A DNA stretch of 64,000 nt from Darksidea phi. Lineage: Eukaryota > Ascomycota > Dothideomycetes > Pleosporales > Lentitheciaceae. The stretch is taken from assembly GCA_030770425.1 (NCBI GenBank), contig JASJFT010000123.1, positions 1-64,000 of the forward strand, in the 5' to 3' direction. Of the stretch, positions 35,828 through 48,132 are shown one piece after another. The notes below the pieces were generated by a model. That model ran no database searches, was not told the origin of the DNA, and worked only from the letters and a program-made list of their open reading frames with translations. The position numbers and the translations under genes were made by a program. The stretch's first letter is position 1, and each line of letters opens with the position of its first letter.

Positions 35828-38224
35828 ATGGCAGGAACTAGAACTTGGCAAGCTTCGGTACTCTTCGTCTTCTGCGTTTCTACTCTCCCCTTGAATGCCG
35901 CTGCATGGCACTCACAGCAGGGATTCTTACGACTGCCTTCGTTGCCTTCCGCTTCAAGAATTCGAGTGCGTCACAGCAATGAGACCTGTGAGTGGTTGTC
36001 GCCTTACAATATGCGTCTAGTTTTGACCCGAATTAACGTGCGCGAGTGGTTCCGCTAACTCTCCAACCCCTTCGACTCGGTTCCATCAAGCCCTCCGGCT
36101 GGCTCAAAGACCAACTCGGCCTTTCGGCTGACGGTCTTGGGGGCCATGAACACGACTTCTATGACTACGTAGCGCACTCGACATGGCTCGGTGGCGACAA
36201 AGAGTACTCTGATCTGCGCGAAGGTTTTCCATATTGGTTCAACGGGCTCGTGCCGCTCGCCTATGCGCTTGATGACGCCCGGCTCCTGCAGCAGATTCAC
36301 TCTGCGGCGGACTATGTGCTGAGCAATCAACAAGATGATGGATGGTTAGGCCCAGAGAAGGGCACTGAGAGAAACTTCTGGGGTAGAATGCCGGTTCTTC
36401 TGGGCTTAAAGGGACTAGCGGAGGCTGGAGGGAAGGAGTGGGAAGAGAGAATTGTACTGGGGTTATGGAAGTTTACGGGTTTGATGAACGAGATGCTCAG
36501 AGACAACTTCACAGGCTATATCCGGCATGAGGGAGATAAACTGAAGGAAGGTCATGATTCTTGGTAAGCCATGATCTCCATCAAGTTCTCTTCACCGATC
36601 CAACAGTACGGTTGTGCTGATCCACCTCTTATAGGGGCCGCGTTCGTGTCCAGGACTTGCTCATCACTCTCCAATGGCTGTATGAAGGTATGTGTTTGTA
36701 CAATTTGATTTGTATGCCTCGCCACACGTTGCGTTTCATGCAAGAGAATAACTTCAGCCGCTGAAATCCATATACAAGAGCTTTACTAACTATCAATCTC
36801 CATTCTCAGATCATACTGAAGGTAAAAACTCAAGTCAGATCATGGAAAACATGCATCTCCTCATCAACGGTAGCCTCAACTGGGCGGACTGGTACAATCC
36901 TACCACCTATATTAAGGAAGACCTTAATACTATTTCACAAATGGTCACTACCCCGGTGTTCCCATTTCTCCACGGTGTCAACGTTGGGCAAGGTCTGAAA
37001 GCCCTCGCTGTATTCCGCCGCGTTACCCACAACGATACCCTCGTGCAGGTGACTAGAAACGCTGTGGACTGGACCTTTAGATACCACGGCGCTGCATCGG
37101 GCGCGATTCTAGCGGATGACCGACTAGCTGGGCTTGCGCCGTATTACGGAAGCGAGACCTGTACGTTGGTGGAGACGATGTTCTCGCTCTCCTACCTGTA
37201 CCAAGCTCTCGGAGACTCGTCGTATGCAGACATCTGCGAAAAGATAGCGTTCAATGCGCTTCCAGTCCAGTTGACGCCTGACTGGTGGGCGCGTCAATAC
37301 TTGTCGCAGCCCAACCAGCCTTATGCCGAGCATCTGGATGATACTCCATTCTGGAACGTCAACAAATGGGGCCAAAGCTATGGTCTGGAGGTCAATTATC
37401 CGTGCTGTACGGTAAATCATCACCAAGGCTTACCCAAGTATGTGGCGGCGATGTTTGTAAGCACTGGTGATGGAAGCATTGCCCATGCTCTTTTGGGGCC
37501 TGGAAGCGTATTAGTGGCCGGTGTGACAGTGATCTGCGAGACTGATTATCCGTTTTCCGACACACTGTCCTACACCATTACTACTAACATTACCTCGTAC
37601 TTCCACGTTCGCGTTCCGGGCTGGGCCGATGCCTCTAAATCAACTATTGTAACTAATTCAACCGCTACGACAACCCTCTCGTCAGATTCGCATACAAGCC
37701 TCCACAAGATATCCATCCCTCCTAGTACCACACAAGTAACCTACAGCATCGGAAATCCCGGTATCATCCTCGAACCTCGCGCAAACGACACCATAGCAGT
37801 ACACCACGGCGCTCTAATCTTCGCTCTCGCAATACCTTCCTCCGTGACTTCTACACCGCCAAAAGCATACGCTAATGGCTCCAATAACCCACTCCCGGAC
37901 GGCTACGCACCGCCACAAGCTCGCGATTACCAGTACCACAACGCGTCTGCTTGGAACTACGCCATAGATCCCGAGACGCTCATAGTGCATAGGAAACCAT
38001 TAGCTGATAGATTGGCGAATCCGATATTCGCGCCTGGAGCGAGTCCGATATGGATGACTGCTAAGGCATGTGAGATTGAATGGGGACTCTACAAAGGAAT
38101 ACCCAATGCACCACCGACAGGAAAGAAAAGAAAATGTGTTGGGGAGGTTGTGGATGTTCGGTTGGAGCCGTTGGGCGGCGCGAAGGTGCACCTGGTCGAT
38201 CTTCCGGTATTGAAGTTGCCTTGA
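35828..38224 (+). CDS. Secreted GH127-type (DUF1680) glycoside hydrolase
   Basis: Predicted secreted glycosidase of the beta-L-arabinofuranosidase (GH127) type. Four exons, 35828-35987, 36047-36563, 36635-36687 and 36810-38224, give 714 residues. Introns are 59, 71 and 122 nt. An N-terminal signal peptide is likely (ASVLFVFCVSTLPLNAAA). LGSIKPSGWLKDQL marks the usual domain start, followed by HEHDFYDYV, FPYWFNGLVPLAY, GWLGPE and WLYEDHTEG. GSETCTLVETMF and NYPCCTVNHHQG correspond to the Glu/Cys and Cys-Cys positions that bind zinc and supply the nucleophilic cysteine in GH127 enzymes. The C-terminal half is beta-rich with Asn glycosylation sequons. The likely substrate is arabinose-containing plant glycan, inferred from the family. 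Confidence 0.85.
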
Positions 38225-38930
38225 GTTTATGCGCGGAAGCTGGGGGGTTTAGTTAATGAGGATAGGTATGTTTTAGCCGTCGACCCTAGGAAATGCAATA
38301 TGGAGACTTAAAGTGCAGTAGCGAAATGATGTACCGTAGACGTATAAGGAAGGCTGAGCTACGCCGTTCATTGCTTAATCTTGCTGCATCTCAATAATAT
38401 AGATGAAACGCCTATGCTTCACGATTGCGGCGGGTGACGAAACTATTGCTAGTGAGGTTGCGATGCAGCGTGGGATAATTAAAGTGGTTTAGGGGGAGCG
38501 ACGTTAGCGGAGGGTGACAAAATACTGATGCAGGTTCCGAACGCTGTGCGAGGGGGAAAAGTTCTCTTCTTTAACACTCACCCGGAGTCGGAGTGTCAAT
38601 GGATCAAATCGAAGGGCCTATTGCTGCGCAGTCTATATGAGGCGACGGGCATATACACACTTGGGTTGAGCTCAAACTCGCAAGCTTTCCTTCGAGACAT
38701 GTAACGGGGAATCACACCTGGAAAGCCACTCATGTGACAGACTCGGTTTAAATCAGCCTAGCACCCGACCTCTATCACCAAAAAAGAAGACGATGAACAA
38801 GTTCAAGCTCAATACCCGCCCAACTACTGGCATAGTCTCCGACGCACCTGTCGTTCCTTACAGCTCAGCTTTCCACAAGTGTTCAAGCCGAATTTGACCG
38901 TTTGACCATAGTTCAGTATCTACTCGATTC
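38225..38930. other. Convergent intergenic stretch
   Basis: It lies between the GH127-type stop and the frame that continues the RBR gene past its TAG. No gene seen. Confidence 0.4.
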
Positions 38931-39032
38931 TCAATCGTGCATGTACCGGTCTAGACCAAGCCCAATACCGCCATGCTTTTGGTTCATATGGTCATAACAA
39001 GGTCCACTCGATTCGAAGACTGACATACATAC

Positions 39033-41681
39033 CTAGCAGATATGTGCCTTACAACCTCCACAAGTCATATGATTGCATCCTTCTGTCTTCTCCATGGGCG
39101 TCGAGCATTTAGGACAGTCCTTGATATTAAGCTCTTTCTTGAGCCTCTCAAGCGCCTCATAGCCACCAGACGCGATGTCCTTGTACTCCTCACACCTGTA
39201 ATTGCCGTGGCGTGCGTGGCAAGAGGTGCATAGAGGCTCGAGGCAATTTGAGCAGGTGTAGACTCGCGGGTTTAGTCCTTGGGCTGTAGTGTTCCGGTAG
39301 ACGTAGCCGCAGTCTGGAGTTGGGCAGTAGCGGAGCTTCTCGGGGTGACGCTGAATGTACTCTTCAAAAGACGATTCGAGCATCACGTCGAAGACGGAAG
39401 ATGAAAGGTGATCCTTTAGTTCGCGGAGCGTAAAGACGGTTGTGCAAATCCCCTCGTCGCCTTGGCACTTTACTTGAAATTCGGTTTTGCTGGTTGACGC
39501 GGCGGATTTGCAGCATTCTTCGAAGCACTCTTGGCAGTATGTGTGTTTGCAGGAAGTTTGGATTGGATTGTCGGCTTCGCAGAAGCAGATCGGACAGTCT
39601 CCCTGAAGTTGAGGCGGTCCGCTTGTCTGGGGATGCAGCTCGACAGCACGTTTGCCATTCATGATCGCCAAAGCTGTTTCATATTGCTGGTGGGTACCGT
39701 TGATAATGATCTTTCTCAGAACCACATTGAAAACGGCAACATTCTTTCCAATTGCTTGTTCGATACTTTTGAGGCCACCTTGAATTGCCCAAGAGAATTG
39801 GACGGGGCTCAGATCGATTTCGTAGTTTGTAGATAATGCGTCTTGAAGCATGTCTATAATTCGACGTGCACATAGCTCGAGTTTCTCAGAGGGACCATAA
39901 TATCGAAGTTGGCGCTTTGATTTGTCTCTGATGATGACTGCGTGGAACTCTTCCCCGATAGACTTGAGCTTCTTGTATGAACTTCCGTTGCTGCTCAGTG
40001 CAGAATCCCAGAGGAAGTTTTGGCCATCCATCAGCGCTTCGCCACTCAAAATATCATCCAACGTCTTGCGAGCAGTGGCAACATCTTTCGGAACTTCACC
40101 TTCAATTTTCAACGTGGTGAACCGGTGCAGAGCATCGTGATAAACGTTGAACATCAGATGCTGCTTTTTCCAGCCATTGCTTTCCTCTTCAATCTTTCGC
40201 TTCGAGGCCAAGTAGATTGCCGTGGAAACTTTCACTTTGGTCGATTGTATCCGCGTCACTGTCAGTTTACCTTTCCCCAGGATTTCAAAAGACTTTTTGT
40301 TCAACGAACAAGCTGACATGGCGTCTGATTCGTCCTGAAACCAAGCTGCAGCCTTTACTCGCTTCCCTGTTGACATAGGTGCAAGATAGAAGCTTTCCAG
40401 TAGGCCGTACTGCTCAAGACACGAACGAACTTCAACGCTTACTTCCGCATCGGAAGCTGTGTAGCTGACTGGTCCCATCTCGACTTGTCGTGGCTTATCG
40501 TACGGCGCTTTGATCGATTTTTGGATATCTTCAGTAGTCGCATCGCTTGGCACATCGCTCAATGTAACTTTCCAAGCTACCGGGTTCCTCCCAAAGGTAT
40601 CTCGACCTCTTCGACTCGGGCTGCTTCTGGCTGTGGTGGACTTGACAGGTTGTCCTAGGCATTTGTAGCTGCCTGTACTAAATTTCATTGCCACCCTGTT
40701 GGCTATCTCGCCGTTTCCAAAGTTTAAACATACGCTTCGAGTGGGTTTGTGCCAGGATAGGTGGACTTTTCTGTAGTTTGATCGTTTCACATTGATGGGT
40801 ACCGGAGTGGCGCTGAGCGGTGAGCTCAAATCCTTAAGTTTAGTGCTCAGCTCGTGGGCAAACGAAGGATCCTCAACTTCAACCATAGCCTTGGTCTCTG
40901 ATACCCCAAGGATACGAACACAGTCGACGGTTATGTTGAATCCTACCTGACCAAGGGCCTGGACCACCGCCTGAGGAGTAGTCCCTGACGCGAGCCCTGT
41001 AATGCATGCAAGGGAGAAGTCCGTGGGGAGAGAGAGTTTGGAGACATGGCCGAACTCATTGAAGCGAACCAATGCTCCTGAAAGCTCCCGGGTAAAGTCA
41101 TCCTCTAGCTCTCGTTCCTGTCTCTGGTATTAGCACAGATTTTAGTATGGCGAATAGAAACAACAGCTTGCCTCGTTTTCGTCCACTTCTAGATCCGAAT
41201 CGATTTTCTTTCCCACTTTACGGCCATCTGTAGCGTGAAGAAATGGGCATGCATCATTTCGACATCCGCCGGGATACGTGACGAACTTGCACGGAATAGT
41301 GCCTCGAGTGTCCGATGATGCTTTAGATGAGAACCTTCCATTTTCGCATGACTCCGGATCCTGGCTGCTTCTCCCCTCCACTGTTTGATGGTCTATAGCA
41401 TGGAGGAACGGACATGAAGGATTTCGACAGCCGCCAGGACGAGCGAGGAACTTGCACGGAACTGTCGCGCGTGTGTCTGACGGCGCCTGAGATAGAAGTC
41501 CCTTATTCTGCCCGATTAGATATGGATGGAAAGGGCTCGGCTGTAGATAGGCTCGCTGCGGAATCCGCGAAGTAACAGGGCGAAACTCATTCTGAGCGCT
41601 CGGATCATGCTGGTGAATAAATTTGCAGGAGTCTCCATTCTTGCAGATTCCCTTCGCGAAGAATTTGCACAGCGTCGCCAT
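39033..41681 (-). CDS. CCCH zinc finger / RBR-type E3 ubiquitin ligase, interrupted in RING2
   Basis: Two exons, 41681-41172 and 41123-39033, join across a 48-nt GC-AG intron (gcaagc...ccag) to 866 residues. The N-terminus has three CCCH fingers: CKFFAKGICKNGDSCKFIH, then PCKF...GGCRNPSCPFLH and PCKF...GGCRNDACPFLH. A central region of about 450 residues suggests RRM/KH-like RNA-binding folds. The C-terminus is RING-IBR-RING: CPICFCEADNPIQTSCKHTY, an IBR (YCPTPDCGYVY ... CSNCLEPLCTSCHARHG), and RING2 CPKCSTPMEKTEGCNHMTC. The frame stops at a TAG (39035-39033) right after AHIC, where relatives have Trp in a C-W-x-C ligand pair. The same frame continues for 33 sensible codons to 38931 (VCMSVFESSGPCYDHM...). 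The start at 41681 is chosen because MATLCKFFAKG begins the first finger; 81 upstream codons lack similarity. Confidence 0.85.
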
Positions 41682-42453
41682 TTTGTAAGCTATGGAGGAG
41701 ATGTTGAAAGGTTGAGGGGTCGAAAGGTTGGGGTAGCGCTCAAACGCTTCCAACCCCGCGGGTGTGGTGGCACAGCAGCAGAGGGCATCTCGGCGCGTCT
41801 GAAGTGGCGATGATTGACTGGCAGGCAGCAATCTACATACTCGTGTAATGTACAGCCCCCCAATGAACGGGTTATTAGCGCGTTCGATGGGGCGAATCCT
41901 GTTCATGAAAGGCGCGAGAATCAAGCACCTTATTTTATAAGCGTTTTACTAGTAACAAAAGGTACCAAACTCATTGCCAATCCTCCATATGCCCCAATCA
42001 CCGAATCGCAGCCTCAGATATGGACCCTCAGCGAGGATAGCCTACAATATATTACTTTGTAAAATATAGAGAAAATCGCATAGCTCATACATCCGTGCGC
42101 GCCGGGAGAACCGCACTAATAGTCCCGTTCATGGGGGGGCTGTTGGTGTGGGCGTCCCACCATTACAATGCGGGTCCACATATGCAGGCAGCGCGTTCTG
42201 CTAACCAAAAACGGCATAGTCACTCGACTGCTACCAGCCTGCTATAACTCCCCGAACCTCTTCTTGCGAACTCTTCTCTGTAGGATGAAGCCGTGAGATT
42301 GGATGTATTATCTAGGGTAAAATGGGAGACCTACCATGTCAAATTATTTGCTACGTCGGGCAAATTACCAGGGCCTCAAATCGTTTTGTGGAACGGCTCA
42401 TCCTAATAGTATTTGAAGGTTAATAATTGCTAATCTGCTTTAAACATTAATAT
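41682..42453. other. Spacer with no gene seen
   Basis: Presumed promoter of the RBR gene; also the 3' flank of the next gene. Confidence 0.4.
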
Positions 42454-43516
42454 TTATACGACCGATAAACCAATTCTCTCGCTTCCAGTCAGACTTTCCC
42501 CACCTCTTTCGCCTTTCGGCTTCCTCAACACACACCTACTCTCTCCCATATCCCAGTCAACCTGACACGTCGCATAGGGCATAATGATCTCGAACACCCT
42601 GGGTCTAACAACATTCTTCACAGGTGCTAACAGCGTCCCTTCAAGTGCGAGCCACTGCGCTTCCCATATCCCATCCGCGCTCTTATCAAGCAGCACAACG
42701 CGCAAATCTCTCAATGATGCCATGTTGGACAGAATACTCCATGTTTTTTCCCAATTGGAGGTGTCTTCCGGGTACGCAAGGTGCTTCGAGTTGCCGCGGC
42801 GAAAATAGGGGAGCGCACGAATCGTCATGCGTAGGCGGAGGGTGCGGATGGTGTTTAGTCGTGGCTGTGGTATCCGGGATGGAAGGTAGAGAAGATGTGT
42901 TGTATGCAGGAGAGAGAAGGTATGGGGAATGTACAGGTGGGGGATTGCTTCGTAGTACCTGGTGAATGGGAATTAGTAGCGTCTACGGTGGTAGGGGAAG
43001 AATCACTTACATCCTCCGACACACCTTCAGCATACCCAAGCATGCGCTACTCAACCTCCCACTTTGCCCGGCCCCTCCAACCAAAATCTTACAGTCACAC
43101 TCCCTTTCTTCCCTATCTTCTTCCTCACCATCACCCCTCGGACAAAGAAAATGCCCAAACTTTTTCTTCGCACCCAAAGTTAAATGTACCGTCTCCTCCC
43201 CCATAACAAATTCATAAACCATCTTCCTAACCTCAATCGGCACCCTCGCAAAGAATACACTCTGGTCCTGCATATGCGTGCGCGCATCCAAGTCTTCATC
43301 CGGCACGCTCGTCAGTGATAGTGTCGATTTGCGTCGTTTGGGCGCGCCATGGTTGGGTTCTGTTGAAGGTTTGAAAGAGAGAAGAGTGCGACGCTTTGGC
43401 TTCTCTTTGTCTTTGCCCTTCTCTTTTGTTTTAGATGTGCTGGAGTCGGGTTGCGGGATATCATGCGGTATCCAACGTATGTTGCCGGAGCGAAAAGCAG
43501 TAAGTATGGACTGCAT
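42454..43516 (-). CDS. 2EXR/DUF7730-type protein of unknown function
   Basis: Two exons, 43516-43011 and 42958-42454, join over a 52-nt intron (gtaagt...ccag) to 336 residues. After a basic, Ser/Lys-rich N-terminus, FFARVPIEVRKMVYEFVMG, then LGMLKVCRRMYYEAIPHLYI and FSLLHTTHLLYLPSRI form the pattern shared by fungal F-box-like 2EXR/DUF7730 proteins. The C-terminal part (TWSILSNMASLRDLRVVLLD) is also typical. Function is unknown. It may act in ubiquitin adaptor complexes, but no F-box proper is visible. Confidence 0.75.
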
Positions 43517-43633
43517 CGCGCTATCTCAATAATTGAACAATTGACTGGGGGATACTTGGACGCAGCAAGATATTAGTTGCCGACTGATATGGCGATGGTT
43601 TCCTCTTCATATACGAACGTCATGCACTCGAGG

Positions 43634-43692
43634 TTGGTAAACCTTCCGTAGTGGGTAGCCCTTCCGTAGTTGGTAAACCTTCCGTAATTGGT
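43634..43692 (+). repeat. 18-bp minisatellite, three copies
   Basis: Three tandem copies of an 18-mer close to TTGGTAAACCTTCCGTAG, plus a 5-nt start of a fourth. Copies differ by 1-4 bases. Confidence 0.85.
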
Positions 43693-44722
43693 TAAGCGCA
43701 AGTTGGGATTTCATGAATTGAACGTGATAATGCGAAGCCACATAGGCTTTCTGCTGGTGGCATTCTCCGCCTTGTTCCTGTTGCAGTTGGATCGGAAGAT
43801 AATTTTGAAAGATTTGTGATGTAGACTAGTAATTTGCCCCCAGAAAGAGCTAACATCATGCGGCCCTTTATGAGGGAAGCACATATGCATAATTTTTTAT
43901 GTCGAATGTACTTATCACACTTCGCAATGCCGTGGGAGGAGTCTGAATCAGCGCAAATTTGTCATCTTCTAACCCTAGTTGAAGTGATTCGTGGATTTAC
44001 GGAGATAAGCATGGTCAACCTCAAAGCCTAGTAGTGAGTCATTCTTGAAGATTGTCTGCATTGACGATATCCTTTACACGAGGAACAGCCTTTGAGAACT
44101 CGTACTGGTCAAGAGAAGGATTTGCTATGCAGGTGCAGTTGACCGAGTCGTTGTGCTACTTGGTTTCTGATTCTCGTCATGCCACTCGGTCATATCATCC
44201 CGTCTCAGTTCGACTCTTCCCTGTTGTCTCTCTGATGAATCAATCATCCCGGTTGCCCTCAGCACGCAGTGATCAGGAGTGAAAAATCAGCGAAAGTTCT
44301 GATCCCCCCCCCTCCCCATCCTCCTCCGCGGCTTCCACTCCACCAACAACTCCTAAATATTCTCTGCAACCTCCCTCCTCTCACTAACGCTGAAATTCAA
44401 TTTTTGGCCACGTGCGTATCCTACGCGCCCGTAATCCACACTATCGTCATTCAGCCTTCAGCAGCAGGGCTTGAAACTAGGTAATGAGATTCGTCAAATG
44501 GTGCATGTCCTAGGCGTCTTTGGCAACAACAAGGTGTAGGCCTTGGAGGGAAGTAAAAGTACGGACGGCGAGAGGCGTGAGGGTAGCACACCGGCCTTGA
44601 TCTTCGCCACGACCGTTGCGACGGAAGGTGACTTGGCTGATGACATGCACATTGGCATCTGGCGACTGCACAAAGTCTTGGAATCCCATCGAATCCGTGA
44701 AGGCGAAAGTCGTCATTTTCAG

Positions 44723-44839
44723 ATAAGCGGTATGACTTCATAACACAGCTGCTTGCAGACCGCCAGTACGCCGAACTGTACGACAGGGCTTACACTGCAT
44801 TGATTGCTGACACATTCGTGCACGCCCGCCCACAAGATC
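44723..44839 (+). other. Orphan exon-like segment
   Basis: A 117-nt segment sits between TTTTCAG and GTAAGT. One frame reads RYDFITQLLADRQYAELYDR and then AYTALIADTFVHARPQD, which looks protein-like. I could not attach flanking exons or a family, so it may be a remnant. Confidence 0.25.
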
Positions 44840-45564
44840 GTAAGTTCGCCAGCTTCCATATCAAAGCGTTGTCGTCTGCTGCGCCCTGCAGACTCAAGTT
44901 ATGGATGGTGAACAGCGGTGTTCCAAACACGCACGATACATCATCTTCCCATGCTTTTTTTTATAGCTGCGTGAAATAACAAGGTGAACGGCGGGATCTA
45001 AATGCCAGAGTCCAAATATCTTCGCGTAGCTCAGCAAGAAGTCGAAGCAATGGTGACACTTGCTAGTTACAGAGCGTGCTGGGTAATTTAGCGTTTTATT
45101 CCTATATATAGGAATACACTCAACTACTTACATGTCACCGACTCCCATAAGTTCCTGAACGCCCTGCCCCCTCAATGGCTATCTCATTGTCTAGGACCGT
45201 AGCTGCCTTTCGAGTTCGCTTCGGTGGAAGTAGTCGTAGAGTCAGCGTGAGTGCGCTTCTGTGATGTGCCACAAGAAATGACGAGGAGAATCGATTGGGT
45301 ATTTTGGCGCCGAAGCGAACGGTGCCCTTACACACTTTGCAGTGTACGTCGCAATCATTACGAAGAAAGGAAGCTCACATTAACGAAAGAGGAATTACTC
45401 TGATTGGCTGGCTAACAGACACGATATCACGTGATCTCGCGTGGCCGCGATCTATCATCTTTTCTGCGAGACATAACAGTGATGAAACTTAAGATGCAGG
45501 CCAGATACATGATCTCTAACGTAACTAACGTACTCGTGCGCTCTAAACCTTCTATTCACAAACC

Positions 45565-47574
45565 CTACTCCTCTACTTCAGTCTTGGCCTCACCACCTAA
45601 CGGGTGTTTCGCATCATACCCCAGCCTCTTCACAATTCCTAATCCCTTCGTCCTGCCCTCGCGGAACAGTATCCGGTCACCCACAGTCAAATACTCCGGC
45701 CGCTGGACGAACCTAAATGCTACCTGAGCTCGATCTCCCGTCCGTATATACTGCCTATCGATGTCGATGATAGCACAAGTCTGCGAGACAGGCCCCACGT
45801 GCAACATAGCTTGGTACTTTGTTTTGATAGTGGTAGCGTGAGACAAGATTAGTACCTCGGCAACAAACTCGCGGTACACTTTCGGCTGGGGGATGAGGCC
45901 CGTAGCAGGATCCGGTTTATCAGGTTTGTGCAGGACGACCATGCCTTTTCGAACGTCTTTGCGGCGCACGTTGCGTAGAGCTAAGCTAGCGGATCGACCG
46001 GCAGAGCAACCGGGAACTTGTATGCGTATTCGTTCGATGGAGCGCACCTTTGTGGCGGTGAATTGGCCGAGGCTATCGGGACCCACGAGAACGGTGTCGC
46101 CGGAGCGAATGACACCGGATTTGACGACACCTGAGACCACGGTGCCTACAAAAGGGACGGAGAAGGTGTCGTTGACGTGGAATTCGAGGGGTGCGGAGCT
46201 GTTGTAGTTGCCGTAGTGCGGAAGGATGTTAAGAAAGGTGCGGACGAGATCGAGATTGTGGCCGGTAACGTTAGAGACCTGGAAGATGGGACAGACGCGC
46301 TTAGATACGAACTGACTGGCCGTGTTGATGCACTCCTCTCTGTTCTTGATGAAGATGGGTATCTTCCGGGCACCCAGCGACCTGAGGATTTTGGTTAGCT
46401 GCGTCATGGTCTCCTCGAGAATTTGCGGTGGACAAATGTCGATCTTAGTGATGATGACCATGACGGGCACATTGAGCGTGAGAGCGATGCCGAGGTGTTC
46501 TTTGCTCATGCCGACTAGGCCATTGTTCGCTGCGACCATCAATAGGCAGTAGTTGGGCTCGCTGGAGAGGAGGCCGAAAACGGTGGTCCGGAGATACTTT
46601 TCGTGCCCCGCAAGATCTGTGAAGCCGATGACTTTGGCCTAGAAATAGTTCAGTATATGCCATGCAATGTGACCAGAATTGTACTCACAGATCTTCGCCC
46701 AATTTCCTCCCAGGTCAACTTGCGGCCGGCTACGTTGGAGACAACCACGTCGCTTTTGCTGTCAAAGCCCATGATCTCCATGCCTACAGAGCTGGTCCGG
46801 CCACTCTCGATCTCGTGCTTGTGGCGGAACAAGTTGACTCGCGCCTTGCCACGACCGTCGTCAAGGCCGCCCTTGACGAGCACGCCGAGCATGGTGCTCT
46901 TACCCGCGTCGACTGCGTATGGATTAGACGCGGCGAATAACGAAGGTCCTTCGAGTACACTCACCGTTCCCCACGACGGCTATTCGCGTCTCGGTGACAT
47001 CATCCAAGCTTTCCGGTCGTCTCCTCAATATCAGTTTCCCACACCACCCCGTATCCTTCGCGTCCCGCGGGCCCACCTCGACGTCCCCACCCACATTCCG
47101 TGTCATTAATATTTTATAATCTACCTTGACCGTCTCGCACGCAGTGCCGACCCGCGCCAATGCAAACTCCCAATCCTCTTTCGAAAACTTCATGGAGTCG
47201 CCGCTATCCTCCAAGCCCAGGTCGAACAGCGCCTCGCCATGACCTTCGGCGAGCCGACCCTTAATGTGCTCGGCGAGGGTGGCCACGTGCTCTTCGGCGG
47301 GGTCGGTGAGCAGCGTTTTTAGGCGGACATGCGAGATGTCGTCGGAAAGGTTTAGTTCGTCGAGGACGCTGAGCTCGTCGTGCTCTTCGAGGACGGCGGG
47401 GGTCTGACCGGGTGCGCGGCGTAGGGCTTGCTGCTTTTGCACATAGTCGGCAAACTCGCTGAGGGCCTGTTCTGGTCAGCTATTCCCGCTCAAGCTTCAG
47501 ATGTGTACTGATGTACGCACACTTTCGCCCTTGCGCCGCTCCACAGGCTTCTGCTTCGTGCGTCGTGAGGTCAT
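45565..47574 (-). CDS. GTPBP1/2-like translational GTPase
   Basis: EF-Tu-superfamily GTPase of the GTPBP1/GTPBP2 group, linked in other eukaryotes to ribosome rescue and mRNA turnover. Four exons, 47574-47521, 47466-46965, 46912-46689 and 46638-45565, give 617 residues; introns are 50-54 nt. GTP-binding motifs are complete: G1 GNVDAGKST (spanning the second intron), G3 DLAGHEKY and G4 TKID. An insert after G1 ([20 protein letters not shown]) matches the GTPBP switch region. Domains II and III follow ([58 protein letters not shown]). The N-terminal ~150 residues are the acidic, mostly helical extension typical of the family. The first exon (18 codons) is short and basic. Confidence 0.9.
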
Positions 47575-48132
47575 GATGCAGTTGCTAACGATAGTTTCTC
47601 TTGCTCAAGTTGCGCTTTGACACCGTAATCGTTGCCGTGATAATCTTCGAGTCGGAGGTAGAAATTCCATGAGATGTCTTGCAGCAGGCATTGGGGCTTG
47701 TAGACGTTGTGGTGTAGCGATGGGGCGTTCTAGTTGCAAGCAGGTGCAGCGGGAACGAAGGCTAATATAGCAATCGATAACGAAGAACGAGTCATAGCAC
47801 GATGACGCTGGGACCACGCCACGCGCCTATATGACTACAGTTTGGACGAGGTGTTGAGTCACGTCATGAGAGTGTATCGAGCACTTAAGTCAGCGCAAAT
47901 TGACGTGCAATTGAGTTAGTAGAATATTGCGCCCTCAAACCGGAGTGCTAGGTCGAGACGTCATGCTGGAACCAACCCCGCACCGCCACGAGGTTGTTCT
48001 AGAGATTTACTAAGGGCGCAAACACGACAAGGGCGCAATCGCATACAAGCGCCCTGAGGTGGAGCTGTTCGCTAAGAAGTTCCAGGAAATTAATCTAATT
48101 AAGTGCGTACGAGTTGCTCACATTCTTAACCA
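47575..48132. other. Spacer between GTPBP-like gene and BNA2
   Basis: Promoter side of the GTPBP-like gene and 3' flank of BNA2. No gene seen. Confidence 0.4.

Larger units (their letters stand above)
43517..45564. other. 2-kb intergenic stretch with possible gene remnant
   Basis: No complete gene supported. It contains an 18-bp minisatellite (43634-43692) and an isolated exon-like segment (44723-44839) flanked by splice consensus. Both are listed separately. Confidence 0.4.

Noticed and set aside
39020..39040. A short intron that would remove the TAG of the RBR gene
   Set aside because: The only GT...AG pairs around the stop would give introns of 13-20 nt, too short for splicing.
41682..41924. 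N-terminal extension of the CCCH/RBR frame
   Set aside because: It precedes the natural MATLCKFFAKG start and shows no domain.
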